Shown here piece by piece: positions 12,349 through 22,833 of a DNA stretch of 64,000 bases. The first letter of the stretch is position 1; the number at the start of each line of letters is the position of its first letter. The notes below the pieces were generated by a model. That model saw only the letters and a program-made list of their open reading frames with translations, was not told where the DNA came from and did no database searches. Both the position numbers and the translations under genes were made by a program. This stretch comes from Hydrogenophaga sp. (lineage in GTDB: Bacteria; Pseudomonadota; Gammaproteobacteria; Burkholderiales; Burkholderiaceae_C), in assembly GCF_011390835.1 (NCBI RefSeq), contig NZ_JAABRQ010000005.1, forward strand, positions 62,001 to 126,000. The letters run 5' to 3'.

Positions 12349-13465
12349 TGGTGGCGAGTTGGGCGGTATCGCGCTTTAAAGTGAGGTGCAGCGCCTGAAA
12401 ACGCTGCTGCAGAGCTTCGATTCTCGCAGCATCGTCGAGCCAGTCGAGCACACCCTGGGCCATGGAAGCGGGCGTGGCCGCGTCCTGCAAGAGCTCAGGC
12501 ACCACCGCGTTTTCACACAGGATGTTGGGCAGGCCCACCCAGGGCTGCAGCTGCTTGCGTCGCATGATTTGCCAAGACAGCCAGTGCATGTTGTAGGCGA
12601 TCACCATGGGCCGCTTGAACAGCGCCGCCTCCAGGGTTGCGGTGCCGCTGGCGATCAGGGTCACGTCGCAGGCGGCCAGCGCCATGTGCGACTGCCCGTC
12701 CAGAACCTGGGCGGCATCGGTCAGGCCGCTGTCGCGCACCAGTTGTTCGATCCGCTCACGCAGCGCGGGCACCGCCGGGATCACGAAGCGCACACCCGGA
12801 CGAGCCTGGCGGATGCGCACCGCCGCCTGCAGAAATCGGGGACCGAGGTATTGGAGTTCCGACGCCCGGCTGCCGGGCAGGATGGCGACCACCGGAACAT
12901 CCAGAGACAACCCCAAGGATGTCCTCGCTGCGGCCCGGTCGGGCTGCAGCGGGATCACGTTGGCCAGCGGATGGCCGACGTAGGTCGCGGCAATGCCGTG
13001 TCGCGCCAGGAGCTCGGGCTCAAACGGAAAAATGCACAGCACATGGTTGACGCTGCGGCGAATCTTCTCGACCCGGTCAGCCCGCCAGGCCCAGATCGAC
13101 GGGCAGACAAAGTGCACCGTGGGAACGCCTTGTGCCTTGAGCGCAGCTTCGAGATCGAGGTTGAAATCGGGCGCATCGACGCCGATGAAAAGGTCTGGCC
13201 GGTCGCGGGTCAGCAGGCGTTGGCGCAGCTGGTTGCGGATTGCGATGATGCCCCGGTAGTGACGCAGCACCTCAATGTAGCCTCGCACCGCGAGGCGCTC
13301 GCTCGGCCACCAGGCCTCGAAGCCCTGCTCCGCCATGCGCGGGCCACCGATGCCGTAGCTCTGTTGGTCGGGCCAGCGTTCGCGCATGCCACCCAGCAGC
13401 AGCCCCGCGAGCAGGTCGCCCGACGTTTCGCCAGCCACCAAGGCAAAACGCGGGCTGCCATTCAT
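12320..13465 (-). CDS. lpxB: Lipid-A-disaccharide synthase
   Basis: LpxB condenses UDP-2,3-diacylglucosamine with lipid X to make the disaccharide core of lipid A at the inner-membrane surface. The protein has 381 residues, normal size. Family signs are [15 protein letters not shown] at the N-terminus, [33 protein letters not shown], the long-range LPGSRASEL nucleotide-sugar motif and [13 protein letters not shown]. It follows lpxA with only 4 bases between, completing the lpxD-fabZ-lpxA-lpxB group. Confidence 0.97.
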   Translation of the reverse strand: MNGSPRFALVAGETSGDLLAGLLLGGMRERWPDQQSYGIGGPRMAEQGFEAWWPSERLAVRGYIEVLRHYRGIIAIRNQLRQRLLTRDRPDLFIGVDAPDFNLDLEAALKAQGVPTVHFVCPSIWAWRADRVEKIRRSVNHVLCIFPFEPELLARHGIAATYVGHPLANVIPLQPDRAAARTSLGLSLDVPVVAILPGSRASELQYLGPRFLQAAVRIRQARPGVRFVIPAVPALRERIEQLVRDSGLTDAAQVLDGQSHMALAACDVTLIASGTATLEAALFKRPMVIAYNMHWLSWQIMRRKQLQPWVGLPNILCENAVVPELLQDAATPASMAQGVLDWLDDAARIEALQQRFQALHLTLKRDTAQLATNAIEQVLEG

Positions 13466-13469
13466 ACCG

Positions 13470-14264
13470 TCAGCGCACGATACCGCGCTGGGGGGAGCTC
13501 TGCTTCAAGAAGTCCAGCATCATGGCCACATCGGGTGCCGCCTCGGGCGTCTGCTCTCCCAGCGCTGCAATGTCTTGCATGGCGCGCTCCAGCGTCAAAT
13601 CGCCGCGGTACAAGGCCTTGTGCATGCCCTTCACCGCCGCGATGCGAGGCGCACTGAAGCCCCGTCGGCGCAGGCCTTCGTAGTTCATGGAGCGCGCACC
13701 GGCGGGCTGCCCCTGGCACATCACGAAAGGCGGCAGATCGGCAAACAGCAGGGAGCACATGGCGGTCATCGCATGGGCACCGATGCGAACAAACTGGTGC
13801 GCCACAGTAAAGCCACCCAGGATCACCCAGTCGTCGACCCGCACATGACCGGCCAGCTGCGAGTTGTTGGCGAAGATGGTGTGGTTGCCCACCCGGCAAT
13901 CGTGCGCCAGGTGCACATAGGCCATGATCCAGTTGTCGTTCCCCACCGAAGTGATGGCGCCCCCAGTGGGCGAGCCGATGTTGAAAGTGCAGAACTCGCG
14001 CACCGTGTTGCGATCACCGATGACGAGCTCACACGGTTCGCCTGCGTATTTCTTGTCTTGCGGAATGGCGCCAAGCGAGTTGAACTGGAAGATGCGGTTG
14101 TCGCGCCCGATCGTGGTGTGACCCTCGATCACGCAGTGCGCACCGATGTTGGTGCCTGCCCCCACCTTCACGTGCGGACCAATCACGGTGTAGGGGCCGA
14201 CACTCACCGAGCTGTCGAGCTCGGCGCCCGGATCAACCAGGGCGGTGGGATGAACCTGCGTCAC
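13470..14264 (-). CDS. lpxA: UDP-N-acetylglucosamine O-acyltransferase
   Basis: LpxA transfers a hydroxyacyl chain from ACP to the 3-OH of UDP-GlcNAc, the first step of lipid A synthesis. It has 264 residues, the usual length. The first two thirds are hexapeptide repeats of a left-handed beta helix, starting [16 protein letters not shown]. The catalytic His lies in [14 protein letters not shown]. The C-terminal helical region follows [15 protein letters not shown]. The start is GTG at 14262-14264; an ATG that fits the family start is absent. The gap to fabZ is 19 bases. Confidence 0.97.
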   Translation of the reverse strand: MTQVHPTALVDPGAELDSSVSVGPYTVIGPHVKVGAGTNIGAHCVIEGHTTIGRDNRIFQFNSLGAIPQDKKYAGEPCELVIGDRNTVREFCTFNIGSPTGGAITSVGNDNWIMAYVHLAHDCRVGNHTIFANNSQLAGHVRVDDWVILGGFTVAHQFVRIGAHAMTAMCSLLFADLPPFVMCQGQPAGARSMNYEGLRRRGFSAPRIAAVKGMHKALYRGDLTLERAMQDIAALGEQTPEAAPDVAMMLDFLKQSSPQRGIVR

Positions 14265-14283
14265 GTCAACGGGTCCGGCTGCT

Positions 14284-14724
14284 TCAGGCGATAGTACGCA
14301 TGGTGCACATCAGCTGCGCCTCGCACACCACATCGCCCGCGACCCGCGTAACCCCGGTGAACTTGAAGATGCCGGACTTCATGCGGTCGAGCGTCACATC
14401 CATGATGAGCTGGTCACCGGGCTCTACTGGACGCTTGAACCGCGCACCGTCGATACCAGCAAAATAGTAGACCGTGTTGTCGTCCGGCGTCTTGTCCAGC
14501 GCGTCGAAGGCCAGCAAGGCAGCGGCCTGGGCCATGGCTTCGAGCATCAGCACACCCGGCATCACGGGACGGTGTGGAAAATGACCACCAAAAAACGGCT
14601 CGTTGATGGTGACGTTTTTCAGCGCCTGGATGCGCTTGCCTTTTTCCAGCTCGATCACGCGATCCACCAGCAGGAACGGGTAACGATGCGGAAGCTGCTT
14701 GAGGATTTCGTGGATGTCCATCAT
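14284..14724 (-). CDS. fabZ: 3-hydroxyacyl-ACP dehydratase FabZ
   Basis: FabZ dehydrates 3-hydroxyacyl-ACP in fatty-acid elongation and competes with LpxA/LpxD for hydroxyacyl-ACP. The 146-residue hot-dog fold protein has [13 protein letters not shown] and the active-site segment [11 protein letters not shown] with His, followed by [11 protein letters not shown] carrying the catalytic Glu. Two adjacent ATGs occur (14722-14724 and 14719-14721); the first overlaps the lpxD stop by 4 bases, which supports coupled translation. Confidence 0.97.
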   Translation of the reverse strand: MMDIHEILKQLPHRYPFLLVDRVIELEKGKRIQALKNVTINEPFFGGHFPHRPVMPGVLMLEAMAQAAALLAFDALDKTPDDNTVYYFAGIDGARFKRPVEPGDQLIMDVTLDRMKSGIFKFTGVTRVAGDVVCEAQLMCTMRTIA

Positions 14725-15776
14725 GGTGATTCAGGTGTCTCGGGTGTGGCGTGTGCCATCGCCTGTTCGATCGCTCTGAGGCGATCACGCAGCCGATGGA
14801 GTTGCTTAAGGGAAGCCGCATTTTTTTCCCAGGCTGCATTGTCGTCGATGGGAAACATGCCGGTGTAGTGGCCCGGCTGCCTGATCGAGCGGGTCACCAC
14901 CGATGCCGCAGAGATGTGCACCCCATCGGCAAGTCTCAGGTGACCCAGTACCACGGCGCCACCGCCGACGGTACAGTGCGCTCCAATGGTGGCGCTGCCC
15001 GCCACGCCCACACAACCGGCCATCGCCGTGTGCGCACCGATGTGCACGTTGTGGCCGATCTGGATCAGGTTGTCGAGCTTCACCCCGTCTTCGATGACGG
15101 TGTCGTCCAGCGCTCCGCGATCGATACAAGTGTTGGCGCCGATTTCCACGTCGTTGCCGATGCGCACCGCACCCAGCTGCTCGATCTTGACCCACCGACC
15201 CGCCTCAGGCGCAAAACCAAAACCATCGGCCCCCACCACCACGCCGGAATGCAGGATGCAGCGATCGCCCAGGCAGCAGTCGTCCCCGATCGTCACTCGG
15301 GGGTACAGCAGCGAGCCCTCGCCCACCTGCGCCCGAGCTCCCACGACGGAGTGGGCGCCGATGCGCGCACCTTTGGCAACCGTCGCTTGCGCGCCGATCA
15401 CCGCAAACGGTCCAATACTGGCCAAAGGGTCCACCGTGGCGTCGGGATGGATGCTGGCCGATGGGTGCACGGCGGGCGCGTCCACCGGCGCATGTTCGGC
15501 GCGCCACCACTGCGTCAGGCGTGCGAAATACAGATAAGGATCGGACGTGGCGATGCAGGCGCCGCGCGCTGCAGCGGCTGCCGCCAGTGCGGGCGTGACG
15601 ATCAGGGCTGATGCCCCGGTGGTCTGGATCTGATGGGCGTACCGGTCCTGCGCCACAAAGGCCAATGCACCGGTTTGGGCGCTCGACAGCGGCGAGAGCC
15701 GATCGATCGGCGTGGCCGGGTCTCCGAGCAACTCACCACCCAGGGCCTCGACCAGGGAGCCCAGGGATTTGGACAC
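14721..15776 (-). CDS. lpxD: UDP-3-O-acylglucosamine N-acyltransferase
   Basis: LpxD adds the N-linked hydroxyacyl chain to UDP-3-O-acylglucosamine, the third step of lipid A synthesis. It has 351 residues: an N-terminal uridine-binding domain (about 1-105), hexapeptide repeats of a left-handed beta helix (about 105-310; [19 protein letters not shown]), and a C-terminal helix. The catalytic His is in [14 protein letters not shown]. The start is GTG at 15774-15776 with AGAGG upstream; no earlier ATG fits. The upstream neighbour is the OmpH/Skp chaperone gene, 11 bases away. Confidence 0.97.
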   Translation of the reverse strand: MSKSLGSLVEALGGELLGDPATPIDRLSPLSSAQTGALAFVAQDRYAHQIQTTGASALIVTPALAAAAAARGACIATSDPYLYFARLTQWWRAEHAPVDAPAVHPSASIHPDATVDPLASIGPFAVIGAQATVAKGARIGAHSVVGARAQVGEGSLLYPRVTIGDDCCLGDRCILHSGVVVGADGFGFAPEAGRWVKIEQLGAVRIGNDVEIGANTCIDRGALDDTVIEDGVKLDNLIQIGHNVHIGAHTAMAGCVGVAGSATIGAHCTVGGGAVVLGHLRLADGVHISAASVVTRSIRQPGHYTGMFPIDDNAAWEKNAASLKQLHRLRDRLRAIEQAMAHATPETPESP

Positions 15777-15787
15777 CTGGACGCCTC

Positions 15788-16309
15788 TTATTTGAGACTG
15801 TTCAAGCCGCTGAGCACCTTGTCGGTGATGTCGTGCTTGGGGTTGATGTAGACCGCTTCCTGGATCACGAGGTCGTATTTCTCGTTTTCAGCGACCTGCT
15901 TGATCACGCGGTTGGCGCGCTCCAGCACCTGCTGAAGCTCCTCGTTCTTGCGCAGGTTCAGGTCTTCCTGGAACTCGCGCTGCTTGCGCTGGAAGTCCCG
16001 GTCGAGCTCGACCAGTTGGCGCTGACGGGTCACGCGCTGCGACTCGGGCAAGGTAGGCGCTTCACGCTCGAACTTTTCGGAAGCCGACTTCAGTTGCGAT
16101 GCCAAGCCAGCGACCTCTTTTTCGCGGCGCGAAAACTCCTGCTCCAGCTTGGTCTGCGCGGCCTTGGCCAGATTGGCCTCGCGGAAGATGCGCTCGGTGT
16201 TGACAAAACCGATGCGGAAATCCTGCGCCAGTGCCGCACTGGCCAGCAAGCCGCAAGCGGCCAGGGCAAGCAGGGGACGAACGAGGGAGCGGAAATAAGT
16301 CTTCATCAA
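15788..16309 (-). CDS. skp: OmpH/Skp-family periplasmic chaperone
   Basis: Skp holds unfolded outer-membrane proteins in the periplasm and passes them to the BAM complex. The protein has 173 residues with a signal peptide (about 1-28: basic [11 protein letters not shown], hydrophobic [16 protein letters not shown], cut before QDFRIG). A body motif [12 protein letters not shown] is followed by a long charged, helical coiled-coil region (about 55-145) typical of the jellyfish-shaped trimer. Its ATG overlaps the bamA stop by 4 bases. Confidence 0.93.
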   Translation of the reverse strand: MMKTYFRSLVRPLLALAACGLLASAALAQDFRIGFVNTERIFREANLAKAAQTKLEQEFSRREKEVAGLASQLKSASEKFEREAPTLPESQRVTRQRQLVELDRDFQRKQREFQEDLNLRKNEELQQVLERANRVIKQVAENEKYDLVIQEAVYINPKHDITDKVLSGLNSLK

Positions 16310-18603
16310 AACGACGTACCAATCTGGAACTGGAATTTCTGGATTCTATCGCCAGCGAACTTGCGCACTGGGTTGGCATAGGCGAATCGCAGCGGGCCGA
16401 TCGGCGAGATCCAGCTCAGGCCCACGCCAACCGAAGCCCGCATTTCGGCGAAGTCAATTTTGTCGTTCTCGCCGTAGACGTTGCCCACGTCCATGAATCC
16501 GAACACGCGCAAGGTCCGGTCGTTGCCGGCACCTGGGAACGGAGCGATGAATTCGGCGTTCAGGCCGAGCTTGCGAGAGCCACCGATGAAGGAGCCGGTG
16601 ATGTCCCGCGGACCCAGCGTGCCCTGGTCGAAACCACGCACCGAGCCCAGACCACCACCAAAGAAGTTTTTGAACACCGGAAAGGGGCGGCCACCCACAC
16701 CCTTGCCCCAGCCGGCCTCTGCGTTGAAAGCCAGCGTGTACTGCTTGTTCAGAGGGATGTACTGCTGAACTTGGTAATTGAGTTTCACGTAGCGGGTATC
16801 CCCAGCAATACCCAGCTCGCCGTTGACGCGCTGCAGCCGGCCGGTGGTGGGCACCAGCGAACTGTCCCGGTTGTCGCGGCTCCAGCCGATGGTGAGCGGC
16901 ACCGAGGTGCTCTTGAAGCCGAAATCGGTGGCGTACTTGAGGTAGGCCGCGGGGATATTGGTGCCGGGTTCAATCTCGGTCTGCTCTGCGCCAATGCCAA
17001 AAAACACCGTGTCCTGCTCGGTGAACGGTACGCCGAAGCGCACGCTGATGCCAGGCGTGATCAGGCGGTAGTCGCCGCCCTGTTCGGTGAATGGCGTGGT
17101 GGTGCGGTAGTAGAGGTCAAAGGTGCGTGAGATGCCATCGGCCGTGTAATACGGATCGGTGGTGCTGAGTACAAACTGGCGGTTGAACTTGCTGGTGTTG
17201 ACGTCCAGACCCAGGTAGTTGCCTGAACCGAACACGTTTTCCTGCTTGATACCGGCAATGATGGACAACTTCTCTGCCTGCGAGTAGCCCGCGCCCAGTG
17301 ACAGGTTACCGGTAGGCTTCTCAACCACCGACAGCGTCAGATCTACCTGATCGGGCGAGCCCGGCACAGGCTGGGTTTCGACGCCGACCTGAGTGAAAAA
17401 GCCGAGGCGGTCGACGCGATCGCGCGAAAGGCGGATGCGGTCGCTGTCGTACCAGGCCGATTCGAGTTGGCGAAATTCCCGGCGAATCACCTCGTCTCGG
17501 GTGCGGTCGTTGCCTTCGACGTTGATGCGGCGCACGTAGACGCGGCGCGAGGGCTGGGCGCGCAGCACAAATGCCACGCGGTTGTTCACCCGGTCGATTT
17601 CCGGCGTGGCTTCGACTTGGGCGAAGGCATAGCCGAAAGCGCCGAAATAGTCGGTGAAGGCCTTGACCGTGGTCGACACGTCCTCGGCGTTGTAGGGCTC
17701 GCCCGCGCGCAGCGCCACCAGGGACTTGAACTCGGCCTCTTTGCCGAGGTACTCACCCTGCAGCTCCACCGAGGACACAACGTACCGATTGCCCTCGCTG
17801 ATGTTGATGGTGATGGTCATATCCTCTTTGCCCGGATCGATCGCAACCTGGGTCGAATCGATGCGGAATTCAAGGTAGCCGCGCGTGAGGTAATAAGACC
17901 GCAGGCTCTCCAGATCGGCGTTGAGCTTGGCCCGGGAATAACGGTCTGACTTGGTGTACCAGGTCAACCAGCCGCCGGTGCTGAGGTCGAACAGACTGCG
18001 CAGCGTCGAGTCCGAAAAAACCTCGTTGCCCACGATGCGGATATCACGGATCTTGGCCACATCGCCTTCGGTCACGCTGAAATTCAGGCTCACCCGGTTG
18101 CGCTCGGCGGGCGTGACCGTAGTCACCACCTGCGCGGCGTAGAGGCTGCGGTTGATGTACTGGCGCTTGAGCTCCTGCTCGGCCCTATCGGCCAGCGCCT
18201 TGTCGTAAGGGCGTCCCTCGGTCAGGCCAATGTCGCGCAGCGACTTTTTCAGCACTTCGGCATCAAACTCTTTGATGCCGGAAAATGTGAGGTCAGCCAC
18301 TGTGGGCCGCTCCTCCAAGATCACCACCAGCACGTCTCCGTTGACCTGCAGCCTCACATCGCTAAACAAGCCCAGGCCAAACAGCGCCCGGATGGCGGTG
18401 GAGCCCTTGTCGTCGTTGTACTGGTCGCCGATGCGAAACGGCAGCGAAGCGAACACCGTGCCAGGCTCTACGCGCTGCAGGCCTTCGACACGGATGTCGC
18501 GCACGGTGAAGGGGTCAACTGCCCAGGCAGGCAAGGCCGCCAGCAGGGAGGACGCGAGCACCGACAGCGTCAGGCCACGCAGACCCATCTTGGATTTTTT
18601 CAT
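16306..18603 (-). CDS. bamA: Outer-membrane protein assembly factor BamA
   Basis: BamA is the central Omp85 pore protein that inserts beta barrels into the outer membrane. It has 765 residues: a signal peptide (about 1-28, ending PAWAVDPF), five POTRA domains (about 29-425; the first begins FTVRDIRVEGLQRVEPGTVF), then the 16-strand barrel with the lid-loop motif FGGGLGSVRGFDQG (VRGF/Y) and the C-terminal aromatic FQIGTSF signature. It lies between rseP and skp, the conserved order, with 13 bases to rseP. Confidence 0.98.
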   Translation of the reverse strand: MKKSKMGLRGLTLSVLASSLLAALPAWAVDPFTVRDIRVEGLQRVEPGTVFASLPFRIGDQYNDDKGSTAIRALFGLGLFSDVRLQVNGDVLVVILEERPTVADLTFSGIKEFDAEVLKKSLRDIGLTEGRPYDKALADRAEQELKRQYINRSLYAAQVVTTVTPAERNRVSLNFSVTEGDVAKIRDIRIVGNEVFSDSTLRSLFDLSTGGWLTWYTKSDRYSRAKLNADLESLRSYYLTRGYLEFRIDSTQVAIDPGKEDMTITINISEGNRYVVSSVELQGEYLGKEAEFKSLVALRAGEPYNAEDVSTTVKAFTDYFGAFGYAFAQVEATPEIDRVNNRVAFVLRAQPSRRVYVRRINVEGNDRTRDEVIRREFRQLESAWYDSDRIRLSRDRVDRLGFFTQVGVETQPVPGSPDQVDLTLSVVEKPTGNLSLGAGYSQAEKLSIIAGIKQENVFGSGNYLGLDVNTSKFNRQFVLSTTDPYYTADGISRTFDLYYRTTTPFTEQGGDYRLITPGISVRFGVPFTEQDTVFFGIGAEQTEIEPGTNIPAAYLKYATDFGFKSTSVPLTIGWSRDNRDSSLVPTTGRLQRVNGELGIAGDTRYVKLNYQVQQYIPLNKQYTLAFNAEAGWGKGVGGRPFPVFKNFFGGGLGSVRGFDQGTLGPRDITGSFIGGSRKLGLNAEFIAPFPGAGNDRTLRVFGFMDVGNVYGENDKIDFAEMRASVGVGLSWISPIGPLRFAYANPVRKFAGDRIQKFQFQIGTSF

Positions 18604-18616
18604 GAGAAGGAAGCGG

Positions 18617-19981
18617 TCAGCCAGCCAAGCGGGCTACATCATTGAACAAAGCAACGGCCATGAGTGCAAACAGAATCGCTACACCTCCGCGCTGCAGGCG
18701 CTCCATCCAAGCATCGCTCACACTGCGCCCGGTCACACCCTCCCAAAGATAATACATCAGGTGCCCGCCATCGAGCACGGGCAGCGGCAGCAGGTTCAAC
18801 ACGCCCAGACTCACGCTGATGAGCGCGAGAAACAACAGGTACTGGGTAAGGCCCAGGCTGGCGGATTTGCCCGCGTAGTCAGCAATCGTGAGTGGTCCGC
18901 TGAGGTTCTTGATCGAGGCCTCGCCGATCAGCATGCGCCCCATCATCTTGAGCGTAAGCCAGGAAACCTCCACCGTGCGCACCGCGCCTTGCCACAAGCC
19001 GTCCAGCGGGCCGAACCGCACCGTCATCATCTCGGGCGCGGCACCGATGTAGGCGCCAACGCGCCCTACCCAGGCTTCACCCCGTGGCTCGGGCGCCGGC
19101 TTGACCACCAGTTCCAGTGGCTGGGACGCACGGCGGATCGCCCATTGCTGTTCCACTTCCTGGCCGGCTGGCCCCACACCGGCGCGGATCAGGGCGCGCA
19201 GCCGCTGGCCGTCACCCACTGGCTGTCCATCGATGCTGATCACGCGATCGCCATCGCGCAGGCCAGCCGCTTCTGCGGCACCACCCGCCATCACCTCACC
19301 GACCACCGGCTCGGTCCAGGGACCGACGATGCCGATACGCTGGAACAAGCTGGCGTCGGCCTCGCGCACGTCAAGCTCGGCCAGCGGCAGGATCACTGCG
19401 CGTGTGGTACCCCCCTCTGCATCAGCTAGCCAGAGCGTCACGTCTTCGTTGGACAAAGCGGCCTGGGTCAGGCGCCAGCGCAGACTTTCAAATGAACCCA
19501 CATCGCTCGGAGCCTCGTCGGAACCCGCGGTCTGGGCCACCCATTCGCCGCCTTGGATGCCAACGCGCTCGGCCAGCGATGCTGGCGCAGGGCTGCCCAG
19601 AACGGGCTTGGGCTCTTCGACACCGGTCCAATTCACCAGGGCATAGATCAGCACCGCCAGCAACAGGTTGGCCGCGGGGCCAGCGGCCACAATGGCCGCG
19701 CGCGATCGCAGCGGCTGGGTGTTGAAGGCCAGGTGCCGCTCGGCCGCATCCACCGGCGCCTCGCGCTCGTCGAGCATGCGCACGTAACCACCCAGCGGCA
19801 AGGCGCCCAACACGAACTCGGTCGGATTGCCCGGGCGTTTCCAGCTCAGCAGCGGCTTGCCAAACCCGACCGAAAACCGCAGGACCTTCACCCCACAGGC
19901 TACGGCCATGCGGTAGTGACCGTATTCGTGCACGGCTATCAGCAGGCCCAGGGCCAGGATGAAAGCAAACAGGGTGAGCAT
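18617..19981 (-). CDS. rseP: Site-2 intramembrane zinc metalloprotease RseP
   Basis: RseP cuts anti-sigma factor and remnant signal peptides inside the membrane, a key step of the sigma-E envelope stress response. It has 454 residues. The zinc site HEYGH is at residues 18-22 in the first membrane helix; PDZ-type domains occupy about 115-310 (AAEAAGLRDGDRVISI); and the C-terminal membrane part has the LDG motif in LPLPVLDGGHLMYY. It lies between dxr and bamA, as in most proteobacteria. Confidence 0.97.
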   Translation of the reverse strand: MLTLFAFILALGLLIAVHEYGHYRMAVACGVKVLRFSVGFGKPLLSWKRPGNPTEFVLGALPLGGYVRMLDEREAPVDAAERHLAFNTQPLRSRAAIVAAGPAANLLLAVLIYALVNWTGVEEPKPVLGSPAPASLAERVGIQGGEWVAQTAGSDEAPSDVGSFESLRWRLTQAALSNEDVTLWLADAEGGTTRAVILPLAELDVREADASLFQRIGIVGPWTEPVVGEVMAGGAAEAAGLRDGDRVISIDGQPVGDGQRLRALIRAGVGPAGQEVEQQWAIRRASQPLELVVKPAPEPRGEAWVGRVGAYIGAAPEMMTVRFGPLDGLWQGAVRTVEVSWLTLKMMGRMLIGEASIKNLSGPLTIADYAGKSASLGLTQYLLFLALISVSLGVLNLLPLPVLDGGHLMYYLWEGVTGRSVSDAWMERLQRGGVAILFALMAVALFNDVARLAG

Positions 19982-20020
19982 AGAAAAGGTTCCGTCGCGG
20001 TGTCGAGATCGATCGCCGGG

Positions 20021-21205
20021 TCAGTCGGCCAGGCGCCGCACCTGATCCTGGGCCAGTTGCCTGGCCTCCCGGTCGATGGCCAGCAGGTCGGTCAAAGAGC
20101 CCGGTTTGGAGGGGCTGAGCGCCGACAAAGTTGCATGGTTGACCGCATGAATGTGGTCAAAAGACAGGCGACGATCAAGAAAGGCCGCCACCGCCACTTC
20201 GTTGGCGGCGTTGAGCACCGCCGAGGTGCCCTCAGGCGCACGCAAGGTATCCCAGGCCAGGCCCAGACTTGGGTAACGCTGCAAGTCGGGTTCGCGAAAC
20301 GTGAGCGCGGCGAGCTGACGAAAATCCAGTGGGTCGGCACCGCTTTCGAAACGCTCCGGCCAGGACAGGCCGTAGGCAATCGGCACCCGCATGTCGGGCG
20401 TACCCAGCTGGGCCAGCACGGAGGCGTCGTGAAACTGCACCATCGAGTGGATGATCTGCTGCGGGTGAATCAGGACTTGGATCTGCTCGGGCGCGAGATC
20501 GAACAGCCAGCGCGCCTCAATCACCTCCAGCGCCTTATTCATCATGGTGGCCGAATCGACCGAAATCTTGCGCCCCATGACAAAGTTGGGATGGGCACAG
20601 GCCTGGTCCGGGGTGATGCTCGCCATCTGGCTCAGCGGCGCATCCCGAAATGGTCCGCCGGATGATGTGAGCATGATGTGCTGGATGCTGCGGCGCCACG
20701 TGGATGCGTCTGGTGGCAGGCACTGGAAGATGGCCGAATGTTCGCTATCGATGGGCAACAAGGTCGCACCGCCCTCGCGCACCGCCGACATGAACAGCTC
20801 ACCCCCCACCACCAGCGCCTCCTTGTTGGCCAGCAGCAATTTTTTGCCTGTGCGTGCCGCGGCCAGCGAGGGCGCCAGCCCCGCGGCACCGACGATGGCC
20901 GCCATCACCGCATGCACCTCGGGTGCCTGCGCCACGTCGCAGAGAGCCTGCGCGCCGGCGAGTACCTCCACCGTTAGCCCTTGCTGCCGGATGCGCTGCG
21001 CCAGATCCTGGGCGGCGGTGGCGTCGGCCATCACCGCGAAGCGCGGTTGAAATCGCACGCATTGCGACAACATGGCGTCGACCTGCGTCGAGGCCGTGAG
21101 TGCGAACAGGCGGAAACGATCGGGGTGGCGGGCCAGCACGTCAAGCGTGTTGGTGCCGACTGATCCGGTTGAGCCGAGGATGGTGACGAATTGCGGCGTA
21201 GTCAT
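20021..21205 (-). CDS. dxr: 1-deoxy-D-xylulose-5-phosphate reductoisomerase
   Basis: Dxr (IspC) converts DXP to methylerythritol phosphate with NADPH, the committed step of the non-mevalonate isoprenoid pathway; ispD and ispF of the same pathway lie at 41.5-42.7 kb. The 394-residue protein begins with the NADP motif TILGSTGSVGTNTLDV and has KKLLLANKEALVVGG, PIDSEHSAIFQ and the flexible-loop segment LTSSGGPFRD, followed by MGRKISVDSATMMNK. The stop of cdsA lies 4 bases upstream of its ATG. Confidence 0.98.
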   Translation of the reverse strand: MTTPQFVTILGSTGSVGTNTLDVLARHPDRFRLFALTASTQVDAMLSQCVRFQPRFAVMADATAAQDLAQRIRQQGLTVEVLAGAQALCDVAQAPEVHAVMAAIVGAAGLAPSLAAARTGKKLLLANKEALVVGGELFMSAVREGGATLLPIDSEHSAIFQCLPPDASTWRRSIQHIMLTSSGGPFRDAPLSQMASITPDQACAHPNFVMGRKISVDSATMMNKALEVIEARWLFDLAPEQIQVLIHPQQIIHSMVQFHDASVLAQLGTPDMRVPIAYGLSWPERFESGADPLDFRQLAALTFREPDLQRYPSLGLAWDTLRAPEGTSAVLNAANEVAVAAFLDRRLSFDHIHAVNHATLSALSPSKPGSLTDLLAIDREARQLAQDQVRRLAD

Positions 21206-21209
21206 GGGT

Positions 21210-22043
21210 TCACAAGGTGACCAGCATCATGGTCAGAGGCAGAACTGGCAACAAGGCGTCGACCCGGTCGAGCACGCCGCCGTGGCCGGGCAGCAGGCGG
21301 CTTGAATCCTTGGCACCGGCGCTGCGCTTGACCAGCGATTCCACCAGGTCACCCACCACGCTCATCGCGACCAGAAACACCAAGCCGAGCACCGCCAGCA
21401 GCGGGCCCAGCGACCAGAGGTGCACGTATAGGCTGTTGTGATCGCCCCAGCCGCGCACGTCGGCCCAGATCCAGGCGCTAGCCAGTAAAAAGACACCAAC
21501 TGCGCCGCTGATGGCGCCCTCCCAGGTTTTGCCTGGGCTCACCGTGGGCGCCAGCTTGCGACGCCCCAGCGTCTTGCCACCAAAGTAGGCGGCAATATCG
21601 GCCATCCAGACTAGCAGCAGCGCCGACAGCAAAAAGCCCAGGCCCAACTGGCGCGCCTGCACCAGGGCCAGCCAGGCGGAGGCGATCAACAGCAGACCGA
21701 TCCACAAGCGCAGCCCAGCAGGCCACTTGACCCAGCCCGGAACGCCCCGTGACAGCATCACGAAGGCAAGCACCACCCAGATGGCCCCCAGCATCCGCCA
21801 CAGCAAGCGCCAATCCTGAGCTAGGCCACCCAGCCACCAGAAAACCGCCAGCGCGCCGCCCAGACCGATGCCCAACAGCAGCGAAGTCTGCGGGCCAGAT
21901 CCGTTGAGGCGGGCCCACTCCCAACCGGCAGCGGCGATCAGCACCAGCGTCAGCAATCCAAACGGCTCAATCCGAGGGTAGAAGAGCGCTGGCAGCAGCA
22001 CGGCCAGCAACAGCACGGCCGTGATGATGCGCTGCTTAAGCAT
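21210..22043 (-). CDS. cdsA: Phosphatidate cytidylyltransferase
   Basis: CdsA makes CDP-diacylglycerol from phosphatidate and CTP for phospholipid synthesis. The protein has 277 residues with about eight hydrophobic helices, starting MLKQRIITAVLLLAVLLP. The signature lies near the C-terminus: KRSAGAKDSSRLLPGHGGVLDR with the final VDALLPVLP. The frame is open further upstream, but the ATG at 22041-22043 matches the family start; it overlaps the end of uppS by 8 bases. Confidence 0.96.
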   Translation of the reverse strand: MLKQRIITAVLLLAVLLPALFYPRIEPFGLLTLVLIAAAGWEWARLNGSGPQTSLLLGIGLGGALAVFWWLGGLAQDWRLLWRMLGAIWVVLAFVMLSRGVPGWVKWPAGLRLWIGLLLIASAWLALVQARQLGLGFLLSALLLVWMADIAAYFGGKTLGRRKLAPTVSPGKTWEGAISGAVGVFLLASAWIWADVRGWGDHNSLYVHLWSLGPLLAVLGLVFLVAMSVVGDLVESLVKRSAGAKDSSRLLPGHGGVLDRVDALLPVLPLTMMLVTL

Positions 22044-22824
22044 ATTGCGGCCCGACCGGCTGCTGCACCTGTTCGCCGATCTGCCCAAAACGCCGCTCTC
22101 GCTCGGCGTAGGCCTTCAGGGCACACGCCATTTCGCTAGCGTCGAAGTCAGGCCAAAGGCAAGGGGAAAAAAACAGCTCGGTGTAGGCCGTCTGCCAAAG
22201 CAGGAAGTTGCTGATGCGCATTTCTCCACCGGTGCGGATCAGCAGATCGGGGTCGCCGACATGGGACAGGGCCGTGGCTTCAGAGAGGCTTTGCTCGGTG
22301 ATCTCGCGGCCCTCGGCGACCAGGCGGCGGGCTGCGTTGGCGATGTCCCAACGGCCGCCGTAGTTGAAGCAGACATTAAGTACCAGGCGCTGGTTGTGGG
22401 CGGTGCGCGCTTCGGCCGCCGCCAGTCCTTGCACCACCCGCTCGGACAAACCGGCGCGATCACCAGGAAAGTGCAGCCGCACGCCATTGCTGTCGAGGGC
22501 GTCCACCTCGCGGTTCAACACCAGCGAGAGCAGATCCATCAAGCCAGCGACCTCGGCGGCGGGCCGGCTCCAGTTTTCCGAGGAAAAGGCAAACACGGTG
22601 AGCACCGACACACCCTGGTCGATGCTGGCCTGCACCGCTCGGCGCAGCGCATCGACGCCCTTCTTGTGCCCGGCCAGTCGCGGCAGATGGCGCTGGCTGG
22701 CCCAGCGCCCGTTGCCATCCATGACGATGGCCACGTGGCGCGGTAAACAGGTCGGCACCTGGAGGGCTTGGGTCAAAACGGGGCTCTTCCGATCAGGTAG
22801 ACAAGGGACAGCGGCAGCAAGCAC
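22036..22824 (-). CDS. uppS: Undecaprenyl diphosphate synthase (di-trans,poly-cis)
   Basis: UppS extends farnesyl diphosphate with eight cis isoprene units to the C55 lipid carrier for peptidoglycan and O antigen. Motifs are HVAIVMDGNGRWA (catalytic Asp), GHKKGVDALR, TVFAFSSENWSRP, and RTGGEMRISNFLLWQ. With the GTG at 22822-22824 the protein is 262 residues, about 10-20 longer than usual. A TTG or a second GTG 17-24 codons later are alternative starts, so the N-terminus is uncertain. It sits 9 bases after frr. Confidence 0.95.
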   Translation of the reverse strand: MLAAAVPCLPDRKSPVLTQALQVPTCLPRHVAIVMDGNGRWASQRHLPRLAGHKKGVDALRRAVQASIDQGVSVLTVFAFSSENWSRPAAEVAGLMDLLSLVLNREVDALDSNGVRLHFPGDRAGLSERVVQGLAAAEARTAHNQRLVLNVCFNYGGRWDIANAARRLVAEGREITEQSLSEATALSHVGDPDLLIRTGGEMRISNFLLWQTAYTELFFSPCLWPDFDASEMACALKAYAERERRFGQIGEQVQQPVGPQYA

Positions 22825-22833
22825 ACTGGCGCC